Assembly: GCA_938084925.1 (NCBI GenBank)
Contig: CALKFY010000112.1
Location: 1 to 40,957 of the forward strand
Source of the DNA: an uncultured Pseudomonadales bacterium
Lineage (GTDB): Bacteria > Pseudomonadota > Gammaproteobacteria > Pseudomonadales > Balneatricaceae
Length of the DNA: 40,957 nt
Reading direction: 5' to 3'
In this document: positions 23,546-32,500 of the stretch, piece by piece
Numbering within the stretch: the stretch's first letter is position 1
Layout of the letters: each line of letters starts with the position of its first letter
Position numbers and translations under genes: made by a program
Notes under the pieces: model-generated
Seen by the model: only the letters and a program-made list of their open reading frames with translations
What the model was told of the DNA's origin: nothing
Database searches by the model: none

Positions 23546-24259
23546 TTACTCGGCCATCTCTAAGGCAATTTTCATCATATTAGTAAAGGCGTTTTCACGC
23601 TCCGCCGAAGTGGTCACTTCATGGGTAACAAGAGAATCTGAAACGGTGATAACACAAGCGGCTTGCTTACCAGTAGCCATGGCATTGGCAAACAAGGCAA
23701 AGGCTTCCATCTCTACAGCCTGACAACCATGCTCATCACGAATACGCTTGTAGTCATCAAAATTTTGACGATAAAACACATCACTGGAGTGGATGCGAGC
23801 CTTTACATAATCTATGCCCAAGCCCTTGGCATGGGCTTCTAACTCTGCAACTAAGGCCGGCGTAGCGCTAAGAGTGTCAGCATCACTGACGCCTTGAGTA
23901 CTAGCAAAGCTGGATTCACTCCAAGCCTCATCAGCAATAATAACGTCGTATAAATTTAGATCAGCACTGTAAGCACCACAAGATCCAATGCGGATAATAC
24001 GCTCAACACCATAGAAACTATAAAGTTCGAAGGAATAGATACCGATACTTGGCATACCCATACCACTGCCCATTACAGAGATACGGCGACCTTGATAAGT
24101 GCCCGTGTAGGCCAACATACCACGTACACCGTTGACCTGTTTTACATCCTGCAAAAAGGTCTCGGCAATGTATTTGGCGCGCAATGGGTCACCAGGCATT
24201 AGTACAGTGCTAGCAATATCGCCGGGTTGGCATTCAATATGGGGAGTTGGGGTGCTCAT
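23546..24259 (-). CDS. deoD: Purine nucleoside phosphorylase, DeoD type
   Basis: Splits purine (deoxy)nucleosides with phosphate into base and (deoxy)ribose-1-phosphate, for salvage, as a cytoplasmic hexamer. The 237 residues fit the DeoD family (233-239). Recognisable blocks are HIECQPGDIASTVLMPGDPLRAKYIAE (His near the start and Arg in the phosphate site), GSGMGMPSIGIYSFEL, IRIGSCGAYS (the phosphate-binding Arg/Ser), QAVEMEAFALFANA and VSDSLV (the catalytic Asp). The ATG at 24259 has AAGGA seven bases upstream. A membrane protein and a LysR gene follow on the same strand. Confidence 0.95.
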   Translation of the reverse strand: MSTPTPHIECQPGDIASTVLMPGDPLRAKYIAETFLQDVKQVNGVRGMLAYTGTYQGRRISVMGSGMGMPSIGIYSFELYSFYGVERIIRIGSCGAYSADLNLYDVIIADEAWSESSFASTQGVSDADTLSATPALVAELEAHAKGLGIDYVKARIHSSDVFYRQNFDDYKRIRDEHGCQAVEMEAFALFANAMATGKQAACVITVSDSLVTHEVTTSAERENAFTNMMKIALEMAE

Positions 24260-24390
24260 TGCAGAATCCTTAATACGATGGACCCTGAAAAACGATTAAT
24301 AATAGACAATAGAAGAGAGACAGGGCCACTATTGATAATAGCCCTATATTAACAGCTTGTTTGGCAGCTTGAATAGCTGCCTAAAGAAAA

Positions 24391-24477
24391 CGTCTTTGCG
24401 AGTAAAACAAAGTAATCTCTTTGAGCTGGTACTTCGTCTGAACTAGATTGCCGCAGTGCTTGGATCCTCGCAATGAC
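24391..24477. repeat. Imperfect long palindrome ending in CTCGCAATGAC
   Basis: The left end CGTCTTTGCGAG (24391-24402) pairs with CTCGCAATGAC (24467-24477) with one mismatch, and GTAATCT pairs partly with AGATTGCC further in. The TCATTGCGAGGAT...GCGGCAATCT wording resembles a repeat commonly seen in many bacterial genomes; this is from memory. The rest of 24260-24487 holds the deoD leader and a small hairpin around AGGGC/GCCCT at 24322-24345. Confidence 0.6.
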
Positions 24478-24487
24478 AATCAGATTA

Positions 24488-24712
24488 TCAAGCCAAAGCG
24501 CCCTGGGCTTGATTAGCCTCATAGTGTTCATTCAGCCAACGCTGGGCATCTTGTAGAGTTTTAGCTGCATAAACCACCACCGAAGGCGTAGCGATACAGC
24601 CGTCTTTCTTGGGGTCTAATGGGAACACCCACCATTTTCCAGCATCGCGCTTTTGTATGATGTGGTTATGCAATTTATAGCGATTTTGTCGTATCAATTC
24701 AGCGTTAGTCAT
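24488..24712 (-). CDS. Small uncharacterised protein
   Basis: Predicted protein of 74 residues, MTNAELIRQNRYKLHN at the start. It has a basic N-terminal half, a WWVFPLDPKKDG turn, and a helix (KTLQDAQRWLNEHYEANQAQ). No signal peptide, membrane segment or known motif. ATG 24712 is strongly supported by GGAGG eight bases upstream; the frame extends to 24763, but that part shows no start with a ribosome site. Two perfect dyads lie in its leader. It is expressed toward deoD, but 229 bp and a repeat separate them, so it is probably its own transcript. Confidence 0.65.
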   Translation of the reverse strand: MTNAELIRQNRYKLHNHIIQKRDAGKWWVFPLDPKKDGCIATPSVVVYAAKTLQDAQRWLNEHYEANQAQGALA

Positions 24713-24750
24713 CAGGCTATCCTCCGTTGACTGCAAGGTATTGACGATAC

Positions 24751-24795
24751 AGGTCACCAACAATGACCTTATATCTCCAATATTAGCCCTAATAT
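24751..24795 (-). promoter_or_regulatory. Two dyads in the leader of the 74-residue gene
   Basis: AGGTCA-N7-TGACCT (24751-24769) and ATATTAG-CC-CTAATAT (24780-24795) are perfect inverted repeats lying 39 and 68 bases upstream of the ATG at 24712. The region also holds AT-rich candidates for a minus-strand promoter, for example TTGCAA-N17-AATATT. They look like two regulator sites; which proteins bind is unknown. Confidence 0.4.
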
Positions 24796-24875
24796 AAAGC
24801 GTTGCAAGCCCAAAATAGCAAAATGTTAGACAAATGTCGCTATTAGCTAATTTAGCTGCGACTTATCTAAAATAA

Positions 24876-26261
24876 TTAACCGCCTTTCTTAACCTGATCT
24901 ACCAGCGTTGCGCGCTGATCCACCTTGTCACCTTGTAGAACAAAGCCCTTCAGCTTGCCCTGCTCGTCAAGAAAACGCCCTACCATACCCGTTTCTGAAG
25001 CTTCAACCTGCCAGTCACCCGTTATGGATACAGGAGGTGGCAATAAGCTGAGCGGGCAAACTGGAGTTTTAACCATCACCGTCATCAAAGGATAGCTAAC
25101 CTTGCTAGCGCTACCCGTAAGCGTTTTAGCCAAAGCCTGTATGCCCCAATAAATTGGCGATATATAAGGCATCAGCTGGCCATTCACTTCTATACAATCG
25201 CCTAGGGCGTACACATGCTCGACACTGGTCGCTAGTTGATCGTTTACCTGAATACCAATACCACAATCAATACCGGCAGCTTCAGCAAGATCTTTACGCG
25301 CTTGCAAGCCTACGGCAGATACCAGTACATCGGCCTGCAATTGCTGACCATCACTTAAGGTAACTTGATAACCCTCACTAGGACCTTGGCCGTTCACATA
25401 TTCAATGCGGACCACGGTTTTCTCTAGGTACCAATTAACACCCAAATCTTGCAAGCTAGTTTGCAGCTTACGGCCAATGGTTTCAGGCAACAGGCGATCC
25501 ATAGGCCAACCAGTTAAACCAACCAAGTCGACTTGATGGCCTGTAGCCGCCAAATCATTGGCAAATTCGCAACCAATTAAACCATTACCAATCAGCATTA
25601 CTTTTTGCTTACCGTTTAGGGCTGCACGATAGTTACGATAATCCTGTAGATCGTTTACGCTGAGCATATCAGCAGCACCGGCACCAGGAATTGGCAGACG
25701 AATTGGCTTAGCGCCTGTCGCCAATACCAACTGGCCATACGGCTGCTGACCTAGATTGGTATGAATTACCTTTTCTTGCTTATCGATGCGCTCTACCTGA
25801 CAGTGAGTGACAATACGCATATTTAAACGGTTTGCCATATCAAGTGGCTTCTCGCTCACTAGGTCACCAGCTTGTTGTTCATTCAAGAGGCCGGTAGATA
25901 AGGCAGGCTTGGAGTAGTGAAAACCATCATCGGCCGTTAACACGACAATTTCCGCGTCCGCTTTAAGCTTACGAATGGCTTCGGCAAGGTTGTAACCCGC
26001 GTAGCCAGAACCAATGATTACGATAGGGCCCGTAGGAGTTTTGCTAACCTTGGGGATATTAAGTGCAGGTGCTGGCGCACTTGGCATTTCGATCATTTCA
26101 AAATCATCTTTGCCAACCAAGCAATCTGGGCATAACCAATCGTCAGGCACATCTTCCCAGCGCGTGCCGGCGGCAATGCCATCTCGCGGCCAACCTTGTT
26201 CTTCGTCGTAAACAAAGCCACAGATGATACAAAGCCACTTCTTGAAAGGTTGATCTGCCAT
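24876..26261 (-). CDS. Rubredoxin fused to FAD-dependent rubredoxin reductase
   Basis: A single 461-residue chain carrying electron donor and carrier. The rubredoxin domain (about 7-58) has its four iron cysteines at C11, C14, C44 and C47 (WLCIICGF and CPDCLVG). After a Pro/Ala-rich linker comes the flavin reductase: FAD motif GSGYAG (84-89), NAD motif GNGLIG (225-230) and VYALGDC near the end. It passes electrons from NAD(P)H to rubredoxin and on to a partner such as an alkane hydroxylase. ATG 26261 follows AAGAG by seven bases; the GTG at 26279 is less likely. A Rieske oxygenase gene lies upstream on the same strand, so it may serve as its electron source. Confidence 0.93.
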   Translation of the reverse strand: MADQPFKKWLCIICGFVYDEEQGWPRDGIAAGTRWEDVPDDWLCPDCLVGKDDFEMIEMPSAPAPALNIPKVSKTPTGPIVIIGSGYAGYNLAEAIRKLKADAEIVVLTADDGFHYSKPALSTGLLNEQQAGDLVSEKPLDMANRLNMRIVTHCQVERIDKQEKVIHTNLGQQPYGQLVLATGAKPIRLPIPGAGAADMLSVNDLQDYRNYRAALNGKQKVMLIGNGLIGCEFANDLAATGHQVDLVGLTGWPMDRLLPETIGRKLQTSLQDLGVNWYLEKTVVRIEYVNGQGPSEGYQVTLSDGQQLQADVLVSAVGLQARKDLAEAAGIDCGIGIQVNDQLATSVEHVYALGDCIEVNGQLMPYISPIYWGIQALAKTLTGSASKVSYPLMTVMVKTPVCPLSLLPPPVSITGDWQVEASETGMVGRFLDEQGKLKGFVLQGDKVDQRATLVDQVKKGG

Positions 26262-26345
26262 GCTAATACTCTTACTCACTATTGCATCAATTCTGCATTA
26301 AAAAAGAGGCGCATTATAGCACCCCTTATTTATATTCGTATTTTT

Positions 26346-26358
26346 GGGGTCAGACCCC
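26346..26358. repeat. GGGGTC-A-GACCCC palindrome
   Basis: A perfect 6-bp inverted repeat with a one-base centre, 15 bases after the Rieske gene stop on the minus strand. It resembles REP-type elements of the GGGGTCAGACCCC kind. A run of T/A flanks it on the left, which on the minus strand is an A tract, so it is not a classical terminator for the Rieske gene. Confidence 0.5.
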
Positions 26359-26373
26359 AGATTTAATGGCTAA

Positions 26374-27549
26374 TTATACAGCAGAAGCCAATAAGCGCCC
26401 AGCTACCCACTTATGAAAGAAGTGAGTCGGGTTGTCCTGTACCGGCGAAAATACACCACCCTGAAAACCGGGTGATACGCGGCCTGATTGCATACCTTCG
26501 ACCACGCCAACGTCTTCACCAAACACAATTTTCCATGATTCCATGGTGGCATCACGACAAGCGGCATAGGTATCGCTCAAGGCTTCGTCACCCACATACA
26601 AGATACGCAAGTGCTCCAGAGTACGGCTGTTACTAACCGGCTCCAAGACAATAGCAAAAGCATGATCCGCTTGAATGCCTAGCAAGACATTAGGGAATAC
26701 TGTGATGTACTCAGCCTCCTTGAGTTTGTCTTGTGGCCATTCTGGAAAGGTGGGCAAGCTGGTACCGGCCGTTTCTGACAGGTTGTAAACCATGGTACCT
26801 TGGCCAGCAAACTCATCAAACATAATATGGTAGTGGTCTTGAATACGGGAATAGCTGTTTAGGCCTGGGTGTACCCATGGTAGGTGATAGCTTTCGCAGT
26901 AGTTTTCTACGGCTAGCTTCCAGTTACACTCTACGTCCAACTGCATCACACCAGCATTAGGTTCGCGAACCAATCGATCATAGCCCGTGTCGCCAATAAA
27001 CTGACTCCAGCGCTCAGTGACTGGCTTAATAAAGCTATCAAACTCAGGTGCTTCGCCGTCTAGGTTGATGAATACCACGTCAAACCATACTGCGCTACGG
27101 ATTTCCTTCATGCCATGTTTTTCGCACTTAAAACTAGGCGTCGTATGTACACCTACACCACCTAGGTGTGGGGTACCCTTCAGCTCACCATTAAGGGCGT
27201 AAGTCCAAGAGTGGTATGGGCAGCGAATAGAACCTTGCACTGGACCGGCATCGTTAATCACGATCATGCCCCGGTGACTACAAACGTTGTGAAAGACACG
27301 AATGGTGTCGTCACGATCACGCATGATCACCATTGGGAGTCCCATAAAGGTTACGGGCTTAACGTACCCCAGCTGGGGAAGATCACCAGCAAAACCAATC
27401 CCTGCCCAAGTTTTAGCCATAACACGGTCGCGTTCTTCAACAAGAAAGGCTGGATCGTTATAGACACCGTTAGGTAAGCCGCGGGCTTCTTCAATGGGTA
27501 ATGTGGCGGCTTCTAGGTCGGCCATTGGGATGCGTTCAAAGCTGCTCAT
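26374..27549 (-). CDS. Rieske non-heme iron oxygenase, alpha subunit
   Basis: Oxygenase component of 391 residues that inserts oxygen into an aromatic or N-methylated substrate. The Rieske cluster ligands are C90, H92, C110 and H113 (CSHRG and CPYHSWTY). The mononuclear iron site is ENYCESYHLPWVH (ligands H222 and H227, bridging E219), with an Asp expected in GEDVGVVE near residue 343. The length and pattern resemble the choline, carnitine and glycine-betaine oxygenase group, but the substrate is not determined. ATG 27549 has GGAG seven bases upstream. The rubredoxin-reductase fusion follows and a LysR gene precedes it. No ferredoxin-type reductase is adjacent. Confidence 0.9.
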   Translation of the reverse strand: MSSFERIPMADLEAATLPIEEARGLPNGVYNDPAFLVEERDRVMAKTWAGIGFAGDLPQLGYVKPVTFMGLPMVIMRDRDDTIRVFHNVCSHRGMIVINDAGPVQGSIRCPYHSWTYALNGELKGTPHLGGVGVHTTPSFKCEKHGMKEIRSAVWFDVVFINLDGEAPEFDSFIKPVTERWSQFIGDTGYDRLVREPNAGVMQLDVECNWKLAVENYCESYHLPWVHPGLNSYSRIQDHYHIMFDEFAGQGTMVYNLSETAGTSLPTFPEWPQDKLKEAEYITVFPNVLLGIQADHAFAIVLEPVSNSRTLEHLRILYVGDEALSDTYAACRDATMESWKIVFGEDVGVVEGMQSGRVSPGFQGGVFSPVQDNPTHFFHKWVAGRLLASAV

Positions 27550-27681
27550 AGTCAGGCTCCAAAAGTTGATTCACGTCATTTATGCTGGCGCCTAATTTGC
27601 CTGATTATATTATTTGGAACAATCGATATTTTATCGCACTACCTATGAGTTTTTCTCATAGAATCTGTAATGCGACCTATT

Positions 27682-28581
27682 CTAATCTTCTTGCGACACC
27701 AACCAATTACAAAAGTCATCAACAGACTCTTTTTGCTCTCCTTCTGGTGAGGTAACAAGATAAAAACCAGCATCCGTCTCCATTTCCAGCTCAGCAGCCT
27801 TTACCAGAACACCCGATTCCAGATAATCACTCACCAAGTAATCCCAGGCTAAGGCTATACCCTGCCCTTGCTGAGCGGCTTGCAGCAACATTGTGTAATG
27901 GCTAAAAGTGAGCTTGTGCTGAGGCGTTATTAAGTCTAAATCTACTCCCGCAAACCAGTCCGGCCAGTTAAACCAATTAGAGTCTGCGTTTTCTAACACC
28001 AACTGCCTTGTAGCCAGCAATTCTTGGGTACTCAAGCCTTTGTTCTGCTCCAGATAATTAGGGCTGCATACCACAAAAATACGTTCATCAAATAACTTGG
28101 CAACACGCCCGCCATCAGGCCTTTTAAGGCTATATCCGATACAACAATCATAGTCTTGAGTACGCACATCCATAATGCTATCAGAGGCCAGCAAACGTAC
28201 GTCAACCTGGTCATCCATTTGACAATACTGACTAATACGGGACATCAACCACAAGGAGGCTACAGCGTGGGTTGTAGCCACGGTAATTTGGTTGGCATCA
28301 AATGGTTGTTGCAAAAGCTCCGTAGCACTGGCAATCTGTGACAAGGTCACAGACGTTGCTTGATGATAACTCGCGCCAGCATCGGTCAAACGCACCTGCC
28401 GATTGTCACGTATAAATAAGGTGACACCTAAACGTTCTTCCAACAAACGTATCTGGCGACTAATGGCCCCCTGGGTAACAAATAAACGCTCAGCAGCCTT
28501 GGTAAAGCTCTGCTCTTCGGCAGCCGCATTAAACGCCACAAGCGCATTAAGGGGCGGCAGACTACGGTAATTAAAGGCCAT
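27682..28581 (-). CDS. LysR-family regulator (GcvA-like) upstream of the Rieske gene
   Basis: Regulator of 299 residues with a typical N-terminal helix-turn-helix (LPPLNALVAFNAAAEEQSFTKAAERLFVTQGAISRQIRLLEERLGVTLF) that is strongly GcvA-like, then a substrate-binding domain. ATG 28581 has GAGAAA about seven bases upstream. It reads toward the Rieske gene, 132 bases away, and is divergent from a second LysR gene at 28695. The simplest view is control of the Rieske/rubredoxin pair; the effector is unknown. Confidence 0.92.
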   Translation of the reverse strand: MAFNYRSLPPLNALVAFNAAAEEQSFTKAAERLFVTQGAISRQIRLLEERLGVTLFIRDNRQVRLTDAGASYHQATSVTLSQIASATELLQQPFDANQITVATTHAVASLWLMSRISQYCQMDDQVDVRLLASDSIMDVRTQDYDCCIGYSLKRPDGGRVAKLFDERIFVVCSPNYLEQNKGLSTQELLATRQLVLENADSNWFNWPDWFAGVDLDLITPQHKLTFSHYTMLLQAAQQGQGIALAWDYLVSDYLESGVLVKAAELEMETDAGFYLVTSPEGEQKESVDDFCNWLVSQED

Positions 28582-28652
28582 GATAATTTCTCATTAACAA
28601 CAACCAATGCAGTGTACCTTTTTTAATGATCTGAATCAGCATTTGATTTATA

Positions 28653-28672
28653 TTCACACACTCTTTTGTGAA
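28653..28672. promoter_or_regulatory. Dyad TTCACA-N8-TGTGAA between divergent LysR genes
   Basis: A perfect 6-8-6 inverted repeat, 22 bases before the ATG at 28695 and 71 bases from the start of the other LysR gene at 28581. It is a natural candidate for binding by one of the two regulators. Its similarity to the CRP half-site TGTGA is also noted, but the spacing differs. Confidence 0.4.
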
Positions 28673-28694
28673 CACTTTAAGCAATTAGAAAACT

Positions 28695-29576
28695 ATGAAA
28701 AATCTACCTACCGAACTATTACGCACCTTCGTTACTGTCATTGACCGTGGCGGCTTTACCCAAGCCGGATTAATACTCGGCCGCACGCAGCCCGCTATCA
28801 GCTTACAAATTAAACGTTTGGAAGAACTTGTAGATGCGCGACTAATGCACCGCGACAAGCATTTACAAGTAACGGAACAAGGCGAAATACTGCTGGGTTT
28901 TGCTCGTCAAATGCTAGCCTTAAACGATGCAGCCTTTACCCGCATTCACAAACAACAAGTCAGTGGCCAAGTACGCTTGGGCATACCCAATGACTTTGAA
29001 GTGTCTTACTTGCCCAGTTTGTTAAGCCAATTTACCGCCAGTTATCCGGATGTCAGCTTGCAAGTAAACTGCGAGTTGAGTGAGAAGCTATTACGCGATT
29101 TCGACCAGGGCCACTATGATCTTGTGTTAGCTACTTCTACGCAGAACCTTGATACCCAAGATCAATCTAACCTTAGTAACACCAGTACCTTTGTGGAGCC
29201 TATTGTTTGGGTCAGCAATGGTTATGATATCCCTGACCCAGTGCAAGGTATCAATCTGGTTTTATACCCGCAAGGCTGTAGTTATCGCCAACGCATTGCT
29301 AGTCGCCTCAACCAGGTCAACCAAGAATGGCACGTAGCCTATAGCTCTTCTAGCTTGCTGGGTATTACGGCAGCCATTCAGGCAGGCTTAGGCGTTAGCG
29401 CCATGGCGGCAAGTACGGTGCCGGAATCCTTAACGGCCCATACTAGCCTACCCGGCTACCCAAGCTTGGGAGATATTCAGATTATCTTTCAATCGGACCC
29501 AAGTACCGATAATCCGGCATGCTTACGACTGCAGGAGTATCTACAAGCCAACTTACCGACCATGTCTTTGAACTAA
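28695..29576 (+). CDS. LysR-family transcriptional regulator
   Basis: Regulator of 293 residues. The N-terminal helix-turn-helix is clear (LLRTFVTVIDRGGFTQAGLILGRTQPAISLQIKRLEELVDARL), and the effector domain includes VRLGIPNDFEVSYLPSLLSQF and a YPQGCSYRQRIASRLNQ segment shared with LysR proteins that carry a C-terminal Cys-Gly region. It diverges from the GcvA-like gene and converges on hrpA with only four bases between stops. Nothing adjacent on its strand hints at a target; the Rieske locus is the nearest candidate. Confidence 0.9.
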   Translation: MKNLPTELLRTFVTVIDRGGFTQAGLILGRTQPAISLQIKRLEELVDARLMHRDKHLQVTEQGEILLGFARQMLALNDAAFTRIHKQQVSGQVRLGIPNDFEVSYLPSLLSQFTASYPDVSLQVNCELSEKLLRDFDQGHYDLVLATSTQNLDTQDQSNLSNTSTFVEPIVWVSNGYDIPDPVQGINLVLYPQGCSYRQRIASRLNQVNQEWHVAYSSSSLLGITAAIQAGLGVSAMAASTVPESLTAHTSLPGYPSLGDIQIIFQSDPSTDNPACLRLQEYLQANLPTMSLN

Positions 29577-29580
29577 GAAA

Positions 29581-32500
29581 TTAGCCTAAGCTTTCGATTT
29601 CTTGCCATTGCTTAAGCAAGCGCTTGCTAGATACCGGATGTTTAGTGCCCAATTGCTGAGCGAATAGAGAAACACGGTACTCTTGTAGCTGCCAATAGAA
29701 GTCTTGCAAAGCAATAGCCATAGGCGAATATGGTAAGCATCGTTTTTGTGCCTGTAGGTAACGCTGCTGCCAGTCGCGCAACTCTTGTACCCAAGCATTT
29801 TCTTTAGGCAGCTGTTGAGCAAAGCGCGTAAGGCGATGATCAATGGCTTTCATATAGCGTGGCAAGTCGGACATCACCGCCAAGGGCGTTTGGGCAACAA
29901 ATTCACTACTCACCAAGCTTTCTAGCTGACCACCCACATCTTGATAGACATTAGCCCATGCTAGGTTCAACTGACCTTTGAGCTGCTTACGAATGGCCTG
30001 ATTTGAGCTAAGCACCTGAATAACTAGGCCAATAATGTACTCAACTGCTGCGGGCAGATCGCCACGTAATTCTAGGCTTTTCTTAAAGGCTTCATGGTTT
30101 GTGGGCCACTGACCTTGTAGAAACACACTTTCAATAGCCTTAGCAAACACCTGCTCACGTAAGCTAGGGGCCTTACCAATAGCAGCAAACAATAACTCTG
30201 CTTTACGCATACTTGGTAGGGTTTTGCCCAAATGTTTCACTTGTTCGTTCAGAGCAATACGATACAAACGCAACAAACCGTCACGGGTTAAGCCCTTGGC
30301 TTCGTCACCACTGTCGGCAAACACCACGGCAACGCTTTTACCATCATCCTTTAGCGCTGGCCACACCGGCATCTTCGCACCGGCTTGGGTAATGGTAATT
30401 TGTTCCGGTAGCGCTTGCTCTGGGAAACTAGTGAGCCCCGTTTGCATGAGCTTGTGCTGGGCCTGGGGGCGAGTCTCCCCGGCATTGTTAGCGTATTTCA
30501 CCAACAAGCTTTCTATGTCACGACTGTAGGCCAAAGCCTTGCCATCATCGGCCACCACTTGGATACCCATGTAGTAGAGATCATCCAACACCACATCTTG
30601 CAGTAGCTGCACATCAAAGGGACGACCACTCATACGTTGCAGCTGTCTGGCCACCGCATCTAACAAGTCGATATTGTCAGCGGTTAAGGCTTCATACACA
30701 GCTTGAGCATAGTTAGGCACCGGCACAAAGGCCTTGCGCTGAGATTTGGGCAAGCCGCGAATAAGGGCTGAAATTTTGTCTAGCAATAAGCCAGGTACCA
30801 ACCAGGTTAAACGTTTTACCGGTATACGCTTGAGCTGATTAACCGGCACTCGCAAAGTAACACCATCTTGTTCGTTACCGGGCTCAAACTGGTAGCTCAA
30901 AGGCCAACTCATATCCTGCCAATGCAAACGGTCAGGGAAAGCCATAACGCTCACGGTATCGGCCTGATCTCGCATCAAGTCCTGCTTACTCATATAAAGT
31001 AACTTGGGCTCTTGTTTCTCAGCCCACTTACGCCAACGCTCAAAGGCTGCCGTGCTGGTTACTAAGCTATTAGCGGAAGCGAGCTTTTCGGCATAAAAAT
31101 CGAACACCACACGATCATCAACCAAGATATCACGACGCCGGGTTTTGGCTTCTAGCCCTTCCACCTCGTCCACTAGGTCGCGGTTATGGGCCAAGAAGCT
31201 CCCTTTGGTGACAAGATTACCTTGCACCAAGCCTTCCATAATTAACAACTGCTGACTCACGTCGGCATCAATTTTGCCATAGGGCACTTTGCGCTGGCTG
31301 GCCAATACCAAACCGTATAGGCTCACCTGCTCCATAGCCATAACCTGACCTTGGCGTTTATGCCAAGCAGGCTCAGAGTAGTTGTACTTGAGCAGTGAAC
31401 CGCCAATGTCTTCAACCCAAGCTGGGTCTATCTTGGCCACACCACGAGCAAACAAACGAGATGTTTCTACTAGCTCTGAAGCCATTATCCAAGTTGGTGG
31501 TTTTTTGTAGAGGGCCGAGCCTGGAAAAACATGAAAACGGCGTTGGCGTGGACCCAAGAAACTACCATCTTCGTCCTTATGGCCAATGTTACCCAATAAC
31601 CCCGTAAGCAAAGCGCGGTGAATGGCTTCAAAGCTAGCTGGCTCTTGATTGATGCTAAGCCCCATATGTTGGCACATAAGCAAGATTTGACGATGCACCT
31701 CGCGCCACTCACGCATGCGCATGTAGGCAAGGAAGTTCTTAGTACACCACTTACGCAGTTGGTTTTGGCTGAGCTCTTGACGCTGTTCTTCATGATCTTG
31801 CCAAAGGTTTACCAAGCTCAAAAAATCAGAATCATCTTCACGCCATTGCTGATGTTTTTGGTCAGCGGCCTGCTGACGGTCCTGTGGACGCTCGCGCGGG
31901 TCCTGAATGGTCAAGGCCGCCGCTATTACCAACACCTCTTGTAGGGCACCCCACTGAGCCCCTGCCAGCACCATTCGTGCTATGCGAGGGTCAACTGGCA
32001 AACGGGCCAACTGTTTACCTAGTGGCGTTAGGCGACGTCTGTCATCCAATGCTCCCAATTCTTGCAGCAACTTAACACCGTCATTAACAAAGCGGCTGTC
32101 GGGCATGTCGATAAAGGGGAAATCTGTTACCGCACCTAGCTTAAGATCTTGCATCTGTAAGATAACCGAGGCTAGGTTAGTACGTAGTATCTCTGCATCA
32201 GTAAATTCTGGTCGACTCAGGAAATCGTCTTCGTCGTACAGACGAATACAGATGCCCGCTGAGACACGACCACAACGCCCCTTACGCTGATTTGCACTAG
32301 CTTGCGAAATTGCCTCTATGGGCAACCTCTGCACCTTAGAGCGATAGCTGTAACGACTCATGCGTGCCGTACCTGGGTCGATCACGTAACGAATACCGGG
32401 AACCGTCACAGAGGTTTCGGCAACGTTAGTTGCCAGCACGATTCGACGCCCTGCACCGCCAGGTTGAAATACCTTTTGTTGTTCGGCAAAACTCAAGCGG

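Noticed and set aside
24349-24531. 60-residue minus-strand ORF in the gap before deoD
   Set aside because: It lies almost entirely in the imperfect palindrome at 24391-24477, has no ribosome site and no recognisable composition.
26341-26360. Terminator after the Rieske gene
   Set aside because: The palindrome is followed on the minus strand by an A tract, not a T tract, so a REP-like element is the better description.
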